The notes: generated by a model from the letters alone, not told the origin. Positions 27,183 to 37,189 are shown, counted from the first letter of the stretch. The stretch is DNA of 64,000 bases from Cytophagaceae bacterium (GCA_005791165.1 SXXW01000028.1:1-64000), one strand, 5' to 3'. A program made the numbers and translations.

Positions 27183-29516
27183 ATGATATCACCCAAAAAT
27201 CTTTTTTTTATTTTTTTAATCTTAGCGTATCAGGGCATCTCTCAAACGGCATGCAATTGTACATTAAGGGGGAAAGTGATTTCTAAAGAGAGTGGCGAGG
27301 TAATTTCAGGTTCCTATATTTATCTGAAAGGCCAAAAAATAAATGCACAAACGGATGAAAAGGGAAATTTCAGATTAGAAAAAATATGCCCGGGTACGTA
27401 TACCTTGGTTTGCGAAATGAGCAGTTTCAACAAAATAGAAACATCTATTACGTTAAAAGACCACGATGAACTAACTGAAAATTTAAGCTTAGAGACGCAC
27501 GATGAGCATCTCATGGAGGTATTGGTCACCGGAAAAAAAACGGTAAATACCGCCCAACTAAAAGGAGAATTAAGCGCTGAAGAACGTTCCCAAAGAAATG
27601 GGTTAAGCCTGGGCGAAATGCTAAAAGGAATATCAGGCGTTCAGAGTTTGCAAACAGGAAGCAGTATTTCAAAGCCCATCATTCATGGGATGCACTCTTC
27701 TCGGGTCATCATTTTAAATCAAGGCGTCAGGCAGGAGGGCCAACAATGGGGAAGTGAACATGCGCCGGAAGTAGATCCATTTGTTTCAAAAAACATACAA
27801 GTAATTAAGGGGCCTGCAGGGCTTCGATATGGAGGCGATGCGATCGGAGGTATTATTTTAATGGAACCCAATACCTTACCTGACACTAGTGGAATCAAGG
27901 GCGAGGCTCAAACCATATTCTTTACCAACGGAAGACAATTCGTCACTTCAGGCATGCTTGAGGGGGGAATTAAAAATACTAATGGCTGGGGCTGGAGAGT
28001 TCAAGGAACCTTAAAAAATGGGGGAAACACAAAAACAGCTAATTACTATTTAGCCAATACGGGGGTCGAAGAACAAAATTTTTCTACAGCACTTGGCTAT
28101 AAAAATCAAAAAATGGGCACCGATTTGTTTATCAGTCGCTTCCACTCTGTCGTAGGCATTTATGCTGGATCCCACATTGGAAATATCAATGACCTCAAAA
28201 CAGCTATCGCCAGCGAACGGCCATTTGAAATTTATACGCCAACAAATTTTATTAGAGAAGTGGAGCGTCCCAACCAAGACATCACGCATTCCTTGGCCAA
28301 ACTCAAAGCCCACCTTAATCTGATAAATAAAACATTCAGAATGAACCTGGCGTATCAAGATAATGAACGACTAGAATTTGATGTAATGCGATTAGGGAAA
28401 AATATCAACACATTAAGATTTAATCTTGAAACATTAAGTTCAGAAATATTAATGGATGAAACTAACTCCTCAAAATTATGGAAAGGACAATTTGGCCTAA
28501 CATTTTTAACTCAAGGAAATCGAACATCGGGAACTCGTGTAAATCAACCCACGCTAACATCTAGTTTGCTTCCAAATTATTTCCTGACCAATGTAGGAAT
28601 TTTTGCTTTAGAAAGGTATGTGAATCAAGAGATGGAAATCGATATGGGGCTCAGATTAGATTCAAAAGACATTGAAACTCATCGACCTACACAAAATTAC
28701 TCCCCTATTATAAAAAGTGAATTGAATAATTACTTAGGCCTCTCGGGAAGTTTGGGTTTAAAATACCATTGGACTCAAAATTTTGAAAACCACTTGATCA
28801 TCGCTAGAGCATTTAGAGCGCCAAGTCCTAACGAATTATTTTCTAATGGGGTTCATCACGGCGCAGGTGCATACGAAATAGGAGATCCACTCTTGAAAGG
28901 TGAAACCGCCTACAATGTAAGCCTAAACTCGGTATACAGAACTGGTAAATTAGAAGTAGAATTTGGCTTGTATAACAACAACATTCAACATTTTATTTAT
29001 CTGAAGCCTTTAATGGAACAAGGTAATCCCGTGTTTATTACCACAGTACGGGGCAGTTTCCCTTCATTTACCTATGAACAAATTGACGCTAGTTTTAAAG
29101 GAATTGACGGACAAGTGTCCTACATTATTTCTGATGCGTGGAGTCTTCAGCAAAAAACGAGTATTGTTCGGGCTTACGATGAATTAAATAAAGCCTACTT
29201 GGTCAATATTCCACCTGACCGATTTGAATACCTAATTCGTTATCAATTCAAAAAACACAATCAGTATGTAAGTTGGGGCCTGACCCAAATCTCCACTCAA
29301 AAAAGGGTTGAAAAAAATTCTGATTTTACCCCACCACCAAAAGGATATGTGTTGGGACAAGTTCATTGGGGAATCTCATTAAATAAATTTGACTTCGGGG
29401 TTTCAGTCACCAATGCATTCAACCAAGCATATCGGGATTACTTAAATCGATTCCGGTATTTTGCTGATGACCAAGGACAAAATATAAGTTTCAGAGCCAT
29501 ATATCGCTTAAGCTAA
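27183..29516 (+). CDS. TonB-dependent receptor with carboxypeptidase-like N-terminal domain
   Basis: A 777-residue outer-membrane receptor from the ATG at 27183 (MISPKNLFFIFLILAYQGISQ, signal peptide). Order: CarboxypepD_reg-like domain (about 27-115, LRGKVISKESGEVISGSYIYLKG), TonB-box-like HLMEVLVTGKK, plug with GVQSLQTGSSISKPIIHGMHSSRV and IQVIKGPAGLRYGGDAIGG, then the barrel ending in ISFRAIYRLS. GxxISKPxIxGxxxxRVxxxxxG plugs are typical of metal, haem or siderophore receptors; the substrate is not decided. A TATTTTTG box (27165-27172) lies 11 bases before the start. The stop abuts the end of the convergent EnvC-like gene. Confidence 0.92.
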   Translation: MISPKNLFFIFLILAYQGISQTACNCTLRGKVISKESGEVISGSYIYLKGQKINAQTDEKGNFRLEKICPGTYTLVCEMSSFNKIETSITLKDHDELTENLSLETHDEHLMEVLVTGKKTVNTAQLKGELSAEERSQRNGLSLGEMLKGISGVQSLQTGSSISKPIIHGMHSSRVIILNQGVRQEGQQWGSEHAPEVDPFVSKNIQVIKGPAGLRYGGDAIGGIILMEPNTLPDTSGIKGEAQTIFFTNGRQFVTSGMLEGGIKNTNGWGWRVQGTLKNGGNTKTANYYLANTGVEEQNFSTALGYKNQKMGTDLFISRFHSVVGIYAGSHIGNINDLKTAIASERPFEIYTPTNFIREVERPNQDITHSLAKLKAHLNLINKTFRMNLAYQDNERLEFDVMRLGKNINTLRFNLETLSSEILMDETNSSKLWKGQFGLTFLTQGNRTSGTRVNQPTLTSSLLPNYFLTNVGIFALERYVNQEMEIDMGLRLDSKDIETHRPTQNYSPIIKSELNNYLGLSGSLGLKYHWTQNFENHLIIARAFRAPSPNELFSNGVHHGAGAYEIGDPLLKGETAYNVSLNSVYRTGKLEVEFGLYNNNIQHFIYLKPLMEQGNPVFITTVRGSFPSFTYEQIDASFKGIDGQVSYIISDAWSLQQKTSIVRAYDELNKAYLVNIPPDRFEYLIRYQFKKHNQYVSWGLTQISTQKRVEKNSDFTPPPKGYVLGQVHWGISLNKFDFGVSVTNAFNQAYRDYLNRFRYFADDQGQNISFRAIYRLS

Positions 29517-30914
29517 TTATCTCTTAAGCCAAGATTCAGGATTTTGCCGAACCGTATTCTTCCATACTTGGAAATTAATTTCTGCGGTCCCATCTTCATC
29601 TGATGCCACAGTTCCTATTCGTTGCCCCGTGCGTACACGTTGCCCCATGGAAACGGACACATTATCTAACTTGCTATATACGGTAAAATAATCACCATGT
29701 TGGATGGCAACCACCGTATTAATCCCAGGAATATTAACCACCGACTGTACAATCCCGTCATATACCGTATGAACAGCAGAACCAGCGGAAGTTTGAATAT
29801 CAATTCCATTGTTATTAATCATCACCCCCTTTAAAATGGGATGTTTATGAACGCCAAAATGATCTGAGATAAATCCCGATGGTACAGGGAAAGGCATTCT
29901 GCCGCGCAAAGCTGCAAATGAACCAGCTAACTTAGCCTCATCAGCATTCATATAATACGTATTTTTCTCTAAGACCGGTTCTGCAACCACTTGCTTGGCA
30001 ACAGGCTTTTCTTTGGCAATTTCCTTTTTGGATTCAGGTTTCGAAATTTCTTCTTCCTTATCTGCTGGCTTTTCATATTTTTTAACGAGCCCCTCTTCAA
30101 GCTTAGGCTTGGGTAGCTCCGGCTTATTGACTTCTAATTTCTTAGCCTGCGCCGCCATTCGTAATCGGCGCTCCCGCTCCATACTTTTTTGAATCTCACG
30201 CTGAACAATGCCCGCAATTAAATTATCTAACTTTCGGATCGCTAATTTTTTACGCTCCAACTCAATCTTCAATTTTTTCTCTTGTTGGGTTAATACCGTC
30301 ACCACCTTTGCCTCTTTCGTTTTCATGACTTCCAACTTCACCTTTTCTTTTTCCTTGACAACCAACACTTTTTTCTCTTCATTTTTTTTGAAAATCACTT
30401 GCTGTTTTTTAGTCATCAAGTCTTGGCGAGTCTCAAAAATCTTTTTAGCCTGCCCTTTCCGATTGGTGGTATATTGTTTTAAATAATCAAACCGACGAAC
30501 AAACTCTCCCAAATCGGATGATAAAAGTAAAAAACTTAATTTGTTATTGACCGTCGACACTTTCTCCGCCTCATATAGCATCTGTGCATAAGCTTTTTTT
30601 AATCGCTCTAATTTGACCGCTAGCTTATCACTTTCTTGCGTTAATATTTTGGCTTCAGACGCCAATAAATTTTGATTTTCATTCAGTATATTAATTTGCT
30701 TTTTCTGAACAACAATCTGCTCCTTGAGTACATTTAATTTACCAATTGATACCTTTTTCTTTTTTGATGTTTTTGAAATAATGGAATTCAGCTCTTTTAT
30801 TTTGACCAAATTATCATTCTTTTGCTGCTCTAATTGAGTTTTTTTATCCACTTGAGCATAAGTTTCAAAACCAATAAAAAGAGCAATCAATAAACTTATA
30901 GTGTATAATTTCAT
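29517..30914 (-). CDS. EnvC-like murein hydrolase activator (degenerate LytM/M23 domain)
   Basis: 465 residues: signal peptide (cleaved after FETYA), long Lys/Glu/Gln-rich coiled coil (about 22-240), basic/acidic linker, and a C-terminal LytM domain (about 345-465). Catalytic M23 enzymes need HxGxD and a HxH further on. Here the first motif reads NNNGIDI (no histidine) and the last reads YSKLDN where YxHL is expected, so the zinc site is incomplete. That matches EnvC/NlpD activators, which switch on amidases during septum splitting. The stop is overlapped by no gene; the start overlaps the DUF4292 gene by 4 bases. Confidence 0.9.
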   Translation of the reverse strand: MKLYTISLLIALFIGFETYAQVDKKTQLEQQKNDNLVKIKELNSIISKTSKKKKVSIGKLNVLKEQIVVQKKQINILNENQNLLASEAKILTQESDKLAVKLERLKKAYAQMLYEAEKVSTVNNKLSFLLLSSDLGEFVRRFDYLKQYTTNRKGQAKKIFETRQDLMTKKQQVIFKKNEEKKVLVVKEKEKVKLEVMKTKEAKVVTVLTQQEKKLKIELERKKLAIRKLDNLIAGIVQREIQKSMERERRLRMAAQAKKLEVNKPELPKPKLEEGLVKKYEKPADKEEEISKPESKKEIAKEKPVAKQVVAEPVLEKNTYYMNADEAKLAGSFAALRGRMPFPVPSGFISDHFGVHKHPILKGVMINNNGIDIQTSAGSAVHTVYDGIVQSVVNIPGINTVVAIQHGDYFTVYSKLDNVSVSMGQRVRTGQRIGTVASDEDGTAEINFQVWKNTVRQNPESWLKR

Positions 30915-31762
30915 TTACGTGAAGGATTCAATAATTTTTCCGGAACCTTAAATGGGAATTCCAAAGGTGTATCTAAAAGCTCTACTTTAGAGTATTTAAT
31001 GGTAATTAGTGTATTCACATTTTTATTATCCTTATCCTTAACATCCAAATTAATTTGGCTAGAAAAAGGAAAAAGTACTTGATTCAACATAGTGAACTCC
31101 TCAAAATCCATGGTCATCTTGTTGCTCGTAGGAACGTCATTAACTAACAATTTTTTTAACTTTCGATTAGGACCCACCATGTTATCAATATTAATCCGGC
31201 CCTCTTGCTGCTTTAAAATTATATTTTCATTCTCCCGAATAACTCTTGAATTGTTCTTTTTATAAGGCTGATTCCCGACAATGAGCGATTGGAGAATCAA
31301 ATAATCTACCTTAAAACCCATTAAAACACTGACACTATCATAGGTTAAATTAAAATATTCTCCATTGATTTTTTGATAAAATTGAACCTTACTTTTAGAA
31401 AATAAACCTGTTGCTCCTGTAATCCCTGTTTGAGAAATATTAACCCAAATCAAGCTATCCTTTTTCATGCGAATATCAACGGTATATGTATCTTGATTCT
31501 GCTGAGTCTTCCACACGATTTTAGACTTCGCTTTCAAATAATTAAAATTTAAATCTTCCGTGACTAATTTTAATTCAGCATCGTCTATTTTCTGAGGCTC
31601 CATGACTTTCTTCGCCATTGTGTCAATGGACGGAACTTCCTTTTTAGCTAGGGTATCAATGTTTGATGTAATTAATGTCGCAGGTATTTTAGAAATGACC
31701 ACCTTTTTTCCGCAAGAAAAAATACTAATTGCCAAGAATAAAAAAAGGATGGATAGGCGCAT
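30911..31762 (-). CDS. DUF4292 family lipoprotein
   Basis: 283 residues beginning MRLSILFLFLAISIFSCGKK, a lipoprotein signal with the lipobox cysteine at 17. The mature part is a beta-rich, LolA/LolB-reminiscent domain (KSKIVWKTQQNQDTYTVDIRMKKDSLIWVNIS, later FSSQINLDVKDKDNKNVNTLITIKYSKVEL), typical of DUF4292. The family occurs in Bacteroidota between a TPR protein and an M23/EnvC-like protein, as here. It probably works at the outer membrane; the exact role is unknown. Confidence 0.85.
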   Translation of the reverse strand: MRLSILFLFLAISIFSCGKKVVISKIPATLITSNIDTLAKKEVPSIDTMAKKVMEPQKIDDAELKLVTEDLNFNYLKAKSKIVWKTQQNQDTYTVDIRMKKDSLIWVNISQTGITGATGLFSKSKVQFYQKINGEYFNLTYDSVSVLMGFKVDYLILQSLIVGNQPYKKNNSRVIRENENIILKQQEGRINIDNMVGPNRKLKKLLVNDVPTSNKMTMDFEEFTMLNQVLFPFSSQINLDVKDKDNKNVNTLITIKYSKVELLDTPLEFPFKVPEKLLNPSRK

Positions 31763-31798
31763 CGTAAAATTAAAGGGGTAAGCTTTTACAAAATTATC

Positions 31799-33508
31799 TC
31801 AATTTTCGATAATTCGTTTATTTTCAATCTTTTTATCCAATTTATTACTAGCTCCTTCCAGTGAATTAGCTGTTTTCCAAGCCTTAACGGCATCATCTAT
31901 GCGTCCATTTTTGTATAGAACGTCTCCATAATGTTCCCAAACCGTTGCGCTATTTTGCTTTTCATCCTTCAAGGCTTTTTCAATATAGAGCAATGATTCG
32001 AGGTAATCACCCTTTTGAAACAAGACCCATGCATACGTATCTAAATAAGTTCCATTAGTAGGAAATTTATCCACCAATTTCTTCGACATTAAAGCAGCTT
32101 TATCCAAACGATCACGCCTCAAAGACAAATAATAACTGTAATTATTTAAGACATGCTCCTCCATGGGATTTACAACTAAAACCTTTTCAAAACTGGCATC
32201 GGATTGCTTATAGAGGCCTTTCGAATGGTAGGCATCCCCCATTAAACCATACAATTGCGTGTACCAGCCATCCCGACTATTAGCCATGGGGACTGCGCCC
32301 TCAAATGAGCGAATGGATTCACTTATTTTTCCATTCAAATATTCCGCAAAGCCTTTTTGAAACCATAAATATCCTTGATTTGGAAAGAGAACTAGTGCCT
32401 CTTCTGCATGTATCGTTGCGCTATCTAATAAGTTCATCTCGTAATCCAATTGAATAATTCGAGCCCAAACTTCAAACTTAGAATTACCCATTCTTGCCGC
32501 ATATAAATACGAAACTTGTGCTTCTTTGAACTTGGATATATTCGCCCATAAATCTCCTTCAAGTGCTGAAAACCTTGGATCTACAGGATATAAGCCCTTT
32601 AATTCTAAAACCATTTCATAGACCGTTTGCCAGTCTTCTTTGGTCTGAATTAATGCTAAAATTTGAATGGTTAATTGGCCCAAAATCTCCGAACTCATTC
32701 GTGAATCTGAAGCAGCATGCAAAATTTCAATGCAGGTAGAATCCAAATTTTTAGCTTCCAAAAACAATTTAGCGCTCATTAAATTCAATTGGCCCTGACT
32801 CGGATATTTTGATTTTAAAGGATGAAGCTCTCCTTGCATGGTCTTCCCAGTCACCAAATCCCAAACCGTTTCCATCTGATCCCACGTAAATAATAACTCA
32901 TCCGGCGAATTTTCAATTAAACTAAAGCCTGCCCCCATAGCACCTAAAACATCCTTTTCCTTTAAATAAATAAATTGTTTTGTTCGAACAATTTCCGGAA
33001 AATCTTCTAACCACACTTCAACCTTCTTCAATGCATTTAAAGCTTCCTTTCCATTTTCTTTCCATAAATAGGCCTGAGCTAAACGCAATCCAATTTCGGG
33101 CTGAATCGCATCAAATTCGGACATTTTATGTAGCGCTTCTAAAGCCTCATCGATTTTTCGTAAATCCAAAGCAATATCCACATAGAATAACCCATAATCC
33201 ATTGAATGAGGGGATAGCCTCCAAGCTTCCGCCGCATTTTGAAAAGCCAAAGAATTCTTATTTTGAGCCAAATAGGCCTTTCCAAGATAATAATAAATAG
33301 ATGGCTCATTAGGAACTTCAAGAATCAAATGTTCCCAAATTAGAATAGCTTCGTCAAAATCATCTTTGATATAATGCCTCATCCCCTCGGTCATCAACTC
33401 TTCCGACTGAGCACTTGTCAAAGTAGAAATTTCCTTCTTTTTCTTTTGACCAAAGATTGGACTCAAAGAGAAGCAAACCAAGAAAAAGATATAAACCCGA
33501 ATTTTCAT
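31799..33508 (-). CDS. tetratricopeptide-repeat protein, exported
   Basis: 569 residues from the ATG at 33508 (MKIRVYIFFLVCFSLSPIFGQ, signal peptide). It is followed by at least eight TPR-like helical pairs, such as EAILIWEHLILEVPNEPSIYYYLGKAYLAQNK and the C-terminal QSDASFEKVLVVNPMEEHVLNNY run. No enzyme domain. A second ATG at 33541 precedes the hydrophobic leader and is less likely. First of three genes (TPR, DUF4292, EnvC-like) that form a conserved envelope-related run in Bacteroidota. Confidence 0.88.
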   Translation of the reverse strand: MKIRVYIFFLVCFSLSPIFGQKKKKEISTLTSAQSEELMTEGMRHYIKDDFDEAILIWEHLILEVPNEPSIYYYLGKAYLAQNKNSLAFQNAAEAWRLSPHSMDYGLFYVDIALDLRKIDEALEALHKMSEFDAIQPEIGLRLAQAYLWKENGKEALNALKKVEVWLEDFPEIVRTKQFIYLKEKDVLGAMGAGFSLIENSPDELLFTWDQMETVWDLVTGKTMQGELHPLKSKYPSQGQLNLMSAKLFLEAKNLDSTCIEILHAASDSRMSSEILGQLTIQILALIQTKEDWQTVYEMVLELKGLYPVDPRFSALEGDLWANISKFKEAQVSYLYAARMGNSKFEVWARIIQLDYEMNLLDSATIHAEEALVLFPNQGYLWFQKGFAEYLNGKISESIRSFEGAVPMANSRDGWYTQLYGLMGDAYHSKGLYKQSDASFEKVLVVNPMEEHVLNNYSYYLSLRRDRLDKAALMSKKLVDKFPTNGTYLDTYAWVLFQKGDYLESLLYIEKALKDEKQNSATVWEHYGDVLYKNGRIDDAVKAWKTANSLEGASNKLDKKIENKRIIEN

Positions 33509-33587
33509 AAATAGAGCGAATATACCATTTTGAATTATCAATTTTAAAATATATTCAATAGATTCGCTGAATTAACCCAATAAGCAC

Positions 33588-34703
33588 ATGATAAAATACT
33601 TGCTATCACTCTGCATCCTGCTAAGTTTGCCTTCATTCGCTCAAGAAAAAACCATGGAATTCGAAGAGTATGATCCTATATCAACACTCGTTGTCCCCGA
33701 AAATCTCGTTAAAAAGGCAAAATACCCATTCATCGACATCCACAATCATCAAAATAATATGCCAACTCAAAATTTAGGCTACTTAGTGAAACAGATGGAT
33801 AGTCTAAATATGAAATTCATGATCAACTTAAGTGGGAAAGGATCCTATAGAAGTGGTGCAAGAGAACAAGGAACTGATTTTTTAATTCGGTCCGTCAATG
33901 CAGGAAAAGAAAAAGCTGATGGTCGGGTAATCGTTTTTACCAACTTGAATTTTAGTGATATCGATAACCCAAATTGGTCTGCCGAAACAGTCAGGGCTTT
34001 AGAAAAAGAAGTGAAAGCCGGTGCTATGGGACTGAAAATATTTAAAGACTTAGGCTTAGAGGTAAAAGATTCAAAAGGAAATAGACTGAGCACCAATGAC
34101 CCAAGACTTGATCCTATTTGGGCTAAATGTGGTGAATTAAATATTCCTATTTTGATTCATACAGGAGAACCCATCGCATTTTTCGATGTACACGATAAAA
34201 CCAATGAGCGCTGGCTTGAACTTAAACAATTTCCAAGCCGAGCAAGACCTTCGTCCAAATACCCCTCTTGGAAAACAATCATGGATGAGCAATTTGATAT
34301 TATCAAAAGACATCCTAATACCAAATTTATCAGTGCGCATTTAGCTTGGCTCGGAAATAATTTATCAGAATTAGGCCGATTAATGGATCTTTACCCCAAT
34401 ATGTACACGGAGATCGGAGCGGTGATTCATGAACTCGGACGCCAACCAAAAAATGCCCGCGCTTTCATGATGAAATATCAAGACCGAGTCCTTTTTGGAA
34501 AAGATATATGGACTACTTCTGAATACTATACCTATTTCCGTTTACTGGAAACCGCCGACGAATACTTTCCATACTACCGAAAAAGACATGCATTCTGGAG
34601 AATTTATGGATTAGAACTTCCGGATGAAGTACTCAAAAAAGTGTATTATAAAAATGCTTTACACCTTTTACCTAAGCTAGATAAAACTCAATTTCCTAAA
34701 TAA
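33588..34703 (+). CDS. exported amidohydrolase (PF04909-type metal-dependent hydrolase)
   Basis: 371 residues: signal peptide (MIKYLLSLCILLSLPSFAQ), then a TIM-barrel amidohydrolase with FIDIHNHQ (HxH after strand 1), PILIHTGEP (strand 5 His), HPNTKFISAHLAW (strand 6 His) and the FGKDIW aspartate after strand 8. This is the amidohydrolase_2 layout of decarboxylases and lactonases such as ACMSD or 2-pyrone-4,6-dicarboxylate hydrolases; periplasmic location is unusual for those. The substrate is unknown. The last 16 bases overlap the 3' end of the convergent SGNH-like gene. Confidence 0.85.
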   Translation: MIKYLLSLCILLSLPSFAQEKTMEFEEYDPISTLVVPENLVKKAKYPFIDIHNHQNNMPTQNLGYLVKQMDSLNMKFMINLSGKGSYRSGAREQGTDFLIRSVNAGKEKADGRVIVFTNLNFSDIDNPNWSAETVRALEKEVKAGAMGLKIFKDLGLEVKDSKGNRLSTNDPRLDPIWAKCGELNIPILIHTGEPIAFFDVHDKTNERWLELKQFPSRARPSSKYPSWKTIMDEQFDIIKRHPNTKFISAHLAWLGNNLSELGRLMDLYPNMYTEIGAVIHELGRQPKNARAFMMKYQDRVLFGKDIWTTSEYYTYFRLLETADEYFPYYRKRHAFWRIYGLELPDEVLKKVYYKNALHLLPKLDKTQFPK

Positions 34704-35776
34704 ACAAAACGATTAAGCTGAGTATTAAACTGGTCTAACCAAATTTTTGCACCTCTTTGATTCCAATGTGAGTCAGAGGTGAAGAAATTAGATGATGCAT
34801 TTTTTGACAAGCCCTCCGTCGCATCCATTAATTTTCCCTTAAAATCAGGATGCAATTTAATCCTCTGAATAAGTTGATTGTCAGGTTTATTCTCGGTCTT
34901 CAGCACCGATACAGGATTCGGTATAATAGAAAAGATGACTTCATTAAAGCCCCTTGCTTTGTAATAATCTTGGATGGCATTTAATTGACTGACTTGAGTA
35001 TTTATTTGTGCCTCACTTATGTCCGAAAATGAGCTACCCGCATGAGCAGGGTTAATCGTTTCAGCTAAGTACAAAAAGTTTTGATCCTTCGATATCGCAA
35101 CTTCCTTATCAACTCTTCCAAAGAAATTTAAATTAAAATCAGCTTTAAATTCCTTCAATGATTCCCAAAAACCAAAATTAAACCAAGCAAATTCAATATT
35201 GGCCTCAAGAGATTGATGATATAAATTTTCCTTGATAACCCGGTCTATTTCGGAAGTAAAAAATGCTATTTTCTGACGTTTATTTAACATAGTGTTTACA
35301 GCCTCCGCCCTATCCAAGCGAGCCTTCACGGAATTTAAATTAAATAGACCCAACATATTTCGCTCAACCGATTCGATCAATAAGATATTTTTTTTGTTTT
35401 TATAAGGATTGATTTCTACGGGATTGGCGACAGACCAACGAATAAACTGGACTTGATTTATCCCCACATAATACCGAGGATCCTCTTTGAAATAACTGTA
35501 CAAATAACTATCCCCCAGAATAAAAAGCTTAGCCGTATCGCTATTTGCTTTTTGATCTATCGCCGGCATTGAAACAAAATTAGTGTCTTTTACCTTTTTA
35601 AATTTACTCAAATACGTCAATCCATACAGATCGCCATACAGGTATTTATCTGCTCCAAAAGCTCCTACTCGGCTGTAACGATCACGTGCAATCCACTTCA
35701 TACCCATATTTGAACTAGTCAAATACAAGGTGAGTGCACAAAAAATAAACACGAGAAATGCGAATAATTTTTGCAT
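34688..35776 (-). CDS. SGNH/AlgX-like acetyltransferase partner of MBOAT protein
   Basis: 362 residues with one N-terminal membrane anchor (about 5-22) and an extracytoplasmic domain. LFILGDSYLYSYF resembles the SGNH block I (GDS) and FFTSDSHWNQRGAKIW the DxH-type block V of AlgX/AlgJ/DHHW proteins. It lies 3 bases after the MBOAT gene. The family pattern is that the MBOAT protein passes an acetyl group across the membrane and the SGNH partner puts it on a polysaccharide. No polysaccharide synthesis genes are near, so the acceptor is unknown. Confidence 0.75.
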   Translation of the reverse strand: MQKLFAFLVFIFCALTLYLTSSNMGMKWIARDRYSRVGAFGADKYLYGDLYGLTYLSKFKKVKDTNFVSMPAIDQKANSDTAKLFILGDSYLYSYFKEDPRYYVGINQVQFIRWSVANPVEINPYKNKKNILLIESVERNMLGLFNLNSVKARLDRAEAVNTMLNKRQKIAFFTSEIDRVIKENLYHQSLEANIEFAWFNFGFWESLKEFKADFNLNFFGRVDKEVAISKDQNFLYLAETINPAHAGSSFSDISEAQINTQVSQLNAIQDYYKARGFNEVIFSIIPNPVSVLKTENKPDNQLIQRIKLHPDFKGKLMDATEGLSKNASSNFFTSDSHWNQRGAKIWLDQFNTQLNRFVYLGN

Positions 35777-35779
35777 TGA

Positions 35780-37189
35780 TTAAAACTGAAAATAAATAAA
35801 CTGTTTCAAATTAAAGACACCAAAAAAGTAAATCAAAAACATCAATCCCACCATAATAGGCCAAAATAATTGAACCGAATCCAACTTTATTTTGTCCCTT
35901 TTTAAATCAAACAGATATAAAACTACAATCAACAAAATAGAAAATAATAATTCATTGGCATTAAAAGCTAATGATATCGGGTCAGAAAATGTGCCTTGAG
36001 TTAGTTGGCGGAAATAAATCTGTATATCCCCGAATTTTGGAATTCTAAAAAATACCCAGGCAAACGTAACGAATAGAAATGTGAATAGTCGGTACAGCCA
36101 AATTCCAGCCACTGAGTTGCGCCGATCAGCCGCCAAATTAGGGAAAATCCGATTAAGCGTTAAACCAATTAATTGGAACAGTCCATGCAAAGCTCCCCAA
36201 ATAACAAAGTTCCAACTAGCTCCATGCCAAAAGCCAGATAATATAAAGACAATCATAATGTTGATATACCAACGAGGAACGGAAACGCGGTTACCCCCCA
36301 AAGAAAAATACACATAATCTTTAAACCAAGTGGAGAGGGAAATATGCCAACGGCGCCAAAAATCTGGAATAGATGTGGCTGAATAGGGCGCATTAAAATT
36401 ATTCATCAATTTGAAACCCATCACCTTGGATGCACCAATGGCGATATCTGAATATCCTGAAAAATCGCAATAGATTTGAAATGAATAAAAGATACTGGCA
36501 ATAATTAAATTCAAGCTACTTTGGCCTGACAGATTAGCATAGGCTGGGTCAACCACCATCGCTAGTCGGTCCGCAATGACTACTTTTTTGAAAAAACCTT
36601 GCATCATTTGCAATAAGCCTGATTTTACTCGGTCCGTATCCCAAACATGCTTTTCGTAAAACTGATGAATCAAATTTTGAGGTCTTTCGATAGGGCCGGC
36701 CACCAACTGTGGATAAAACATCACATAAAGACTATAAATTCCAAAATTCCGTTCTGCCTTTTGGTTCCCACGATACACTTCAATCGTATAGCTCATGGCC
36801 TGAAACGTATGGAACGACAAGCCGATAGGCAGTAAAAAATTAAAAACCGGGAATTGAACAGGAACGGAGAAATAATTGGCTAGGAAATTAAAGTTGTCCG
36901 TGAAAAAAAAGTAATATTTAAAAATGGCCAAAACTCCTAAGTTGGCCAACAAACTAAATCCCAAAAATATTTTTTTCGCACCCCCCTGAAACCGTTCCAA
37001 ATAGATTCCAGCAAAATAATCGATCACTATAGTCAGGCCTAATATCCCTAAATAAATAGGAACAAAAGCCATATAAAAATAACAAGAAGCTAAGAGCAAT
37101 AAGGCCCACCTGTACTTGTGAGCCAATAAAAAATAAGCACTGGTCACAATTCCAAAAAACACCAAAAACTGCAATGAATTGAAAACCAT
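35780..37189 (-). CDS. MBOAT family membrane-bound O-acyltransferase (AlgI-like)
   Basis: 469 residues with about ten membrane helices. Family landmarks: PQLVAGPIERPQNLIHQF, YCDFSGYSDIAIGASKVMGF, NAPYSATSIPDFWRRWHISLSTWFKDYVYFSLGG, and the catalytic histidine in FILSGFWHGASWNFVIWGALHG. It is encoded 12 bases after ileS and directly before the SGNH-like partner. Probably moves acetyl groups for O-acetylation of a cell-surface glycan. Confidence 0.94.
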   Translation of the reverse strand: MVFNSLQFLVFFGIVTSAYFLLAHKYRWALLLLASCYFYMAFVPIYLGILGLTIVIDYFAGIYLERFQGGAKKIFLGFSLLANLGVLAIFKYYFFFTDNFNFLANYFSVPVQFPVFNFLLPIGLSFHTFQAMSYTIEVYRGNQKAERNFGIYSLYVMFYPQLVAGPIERPQNLIHQFYEKHVWDTDRVKSGLLQMMQGFFKKVVIADRLAMVVDPAYANLSGQSSLNLIIASIFYSFQIYCDFSGYSDIAIGASKVMGFKLMNNFNAPYSATSIPDFWRRWHISLSTWFKDYVYFSLGGNRVSVPRWYINIMIVFILSGFWHGASWNFVIWGALHGLFQLIGLTLNRIFPNLAADRRNSVAGIWLYRLFTFLFVTFAWVFFRIPKFGDIQIYFRQLTQGTFSDPISLAFNANELLFSILLIVVLYLFDLKRDKIKLDSVQLFWPIMVGLMFLIYFFGVFNLKQFIYFQF

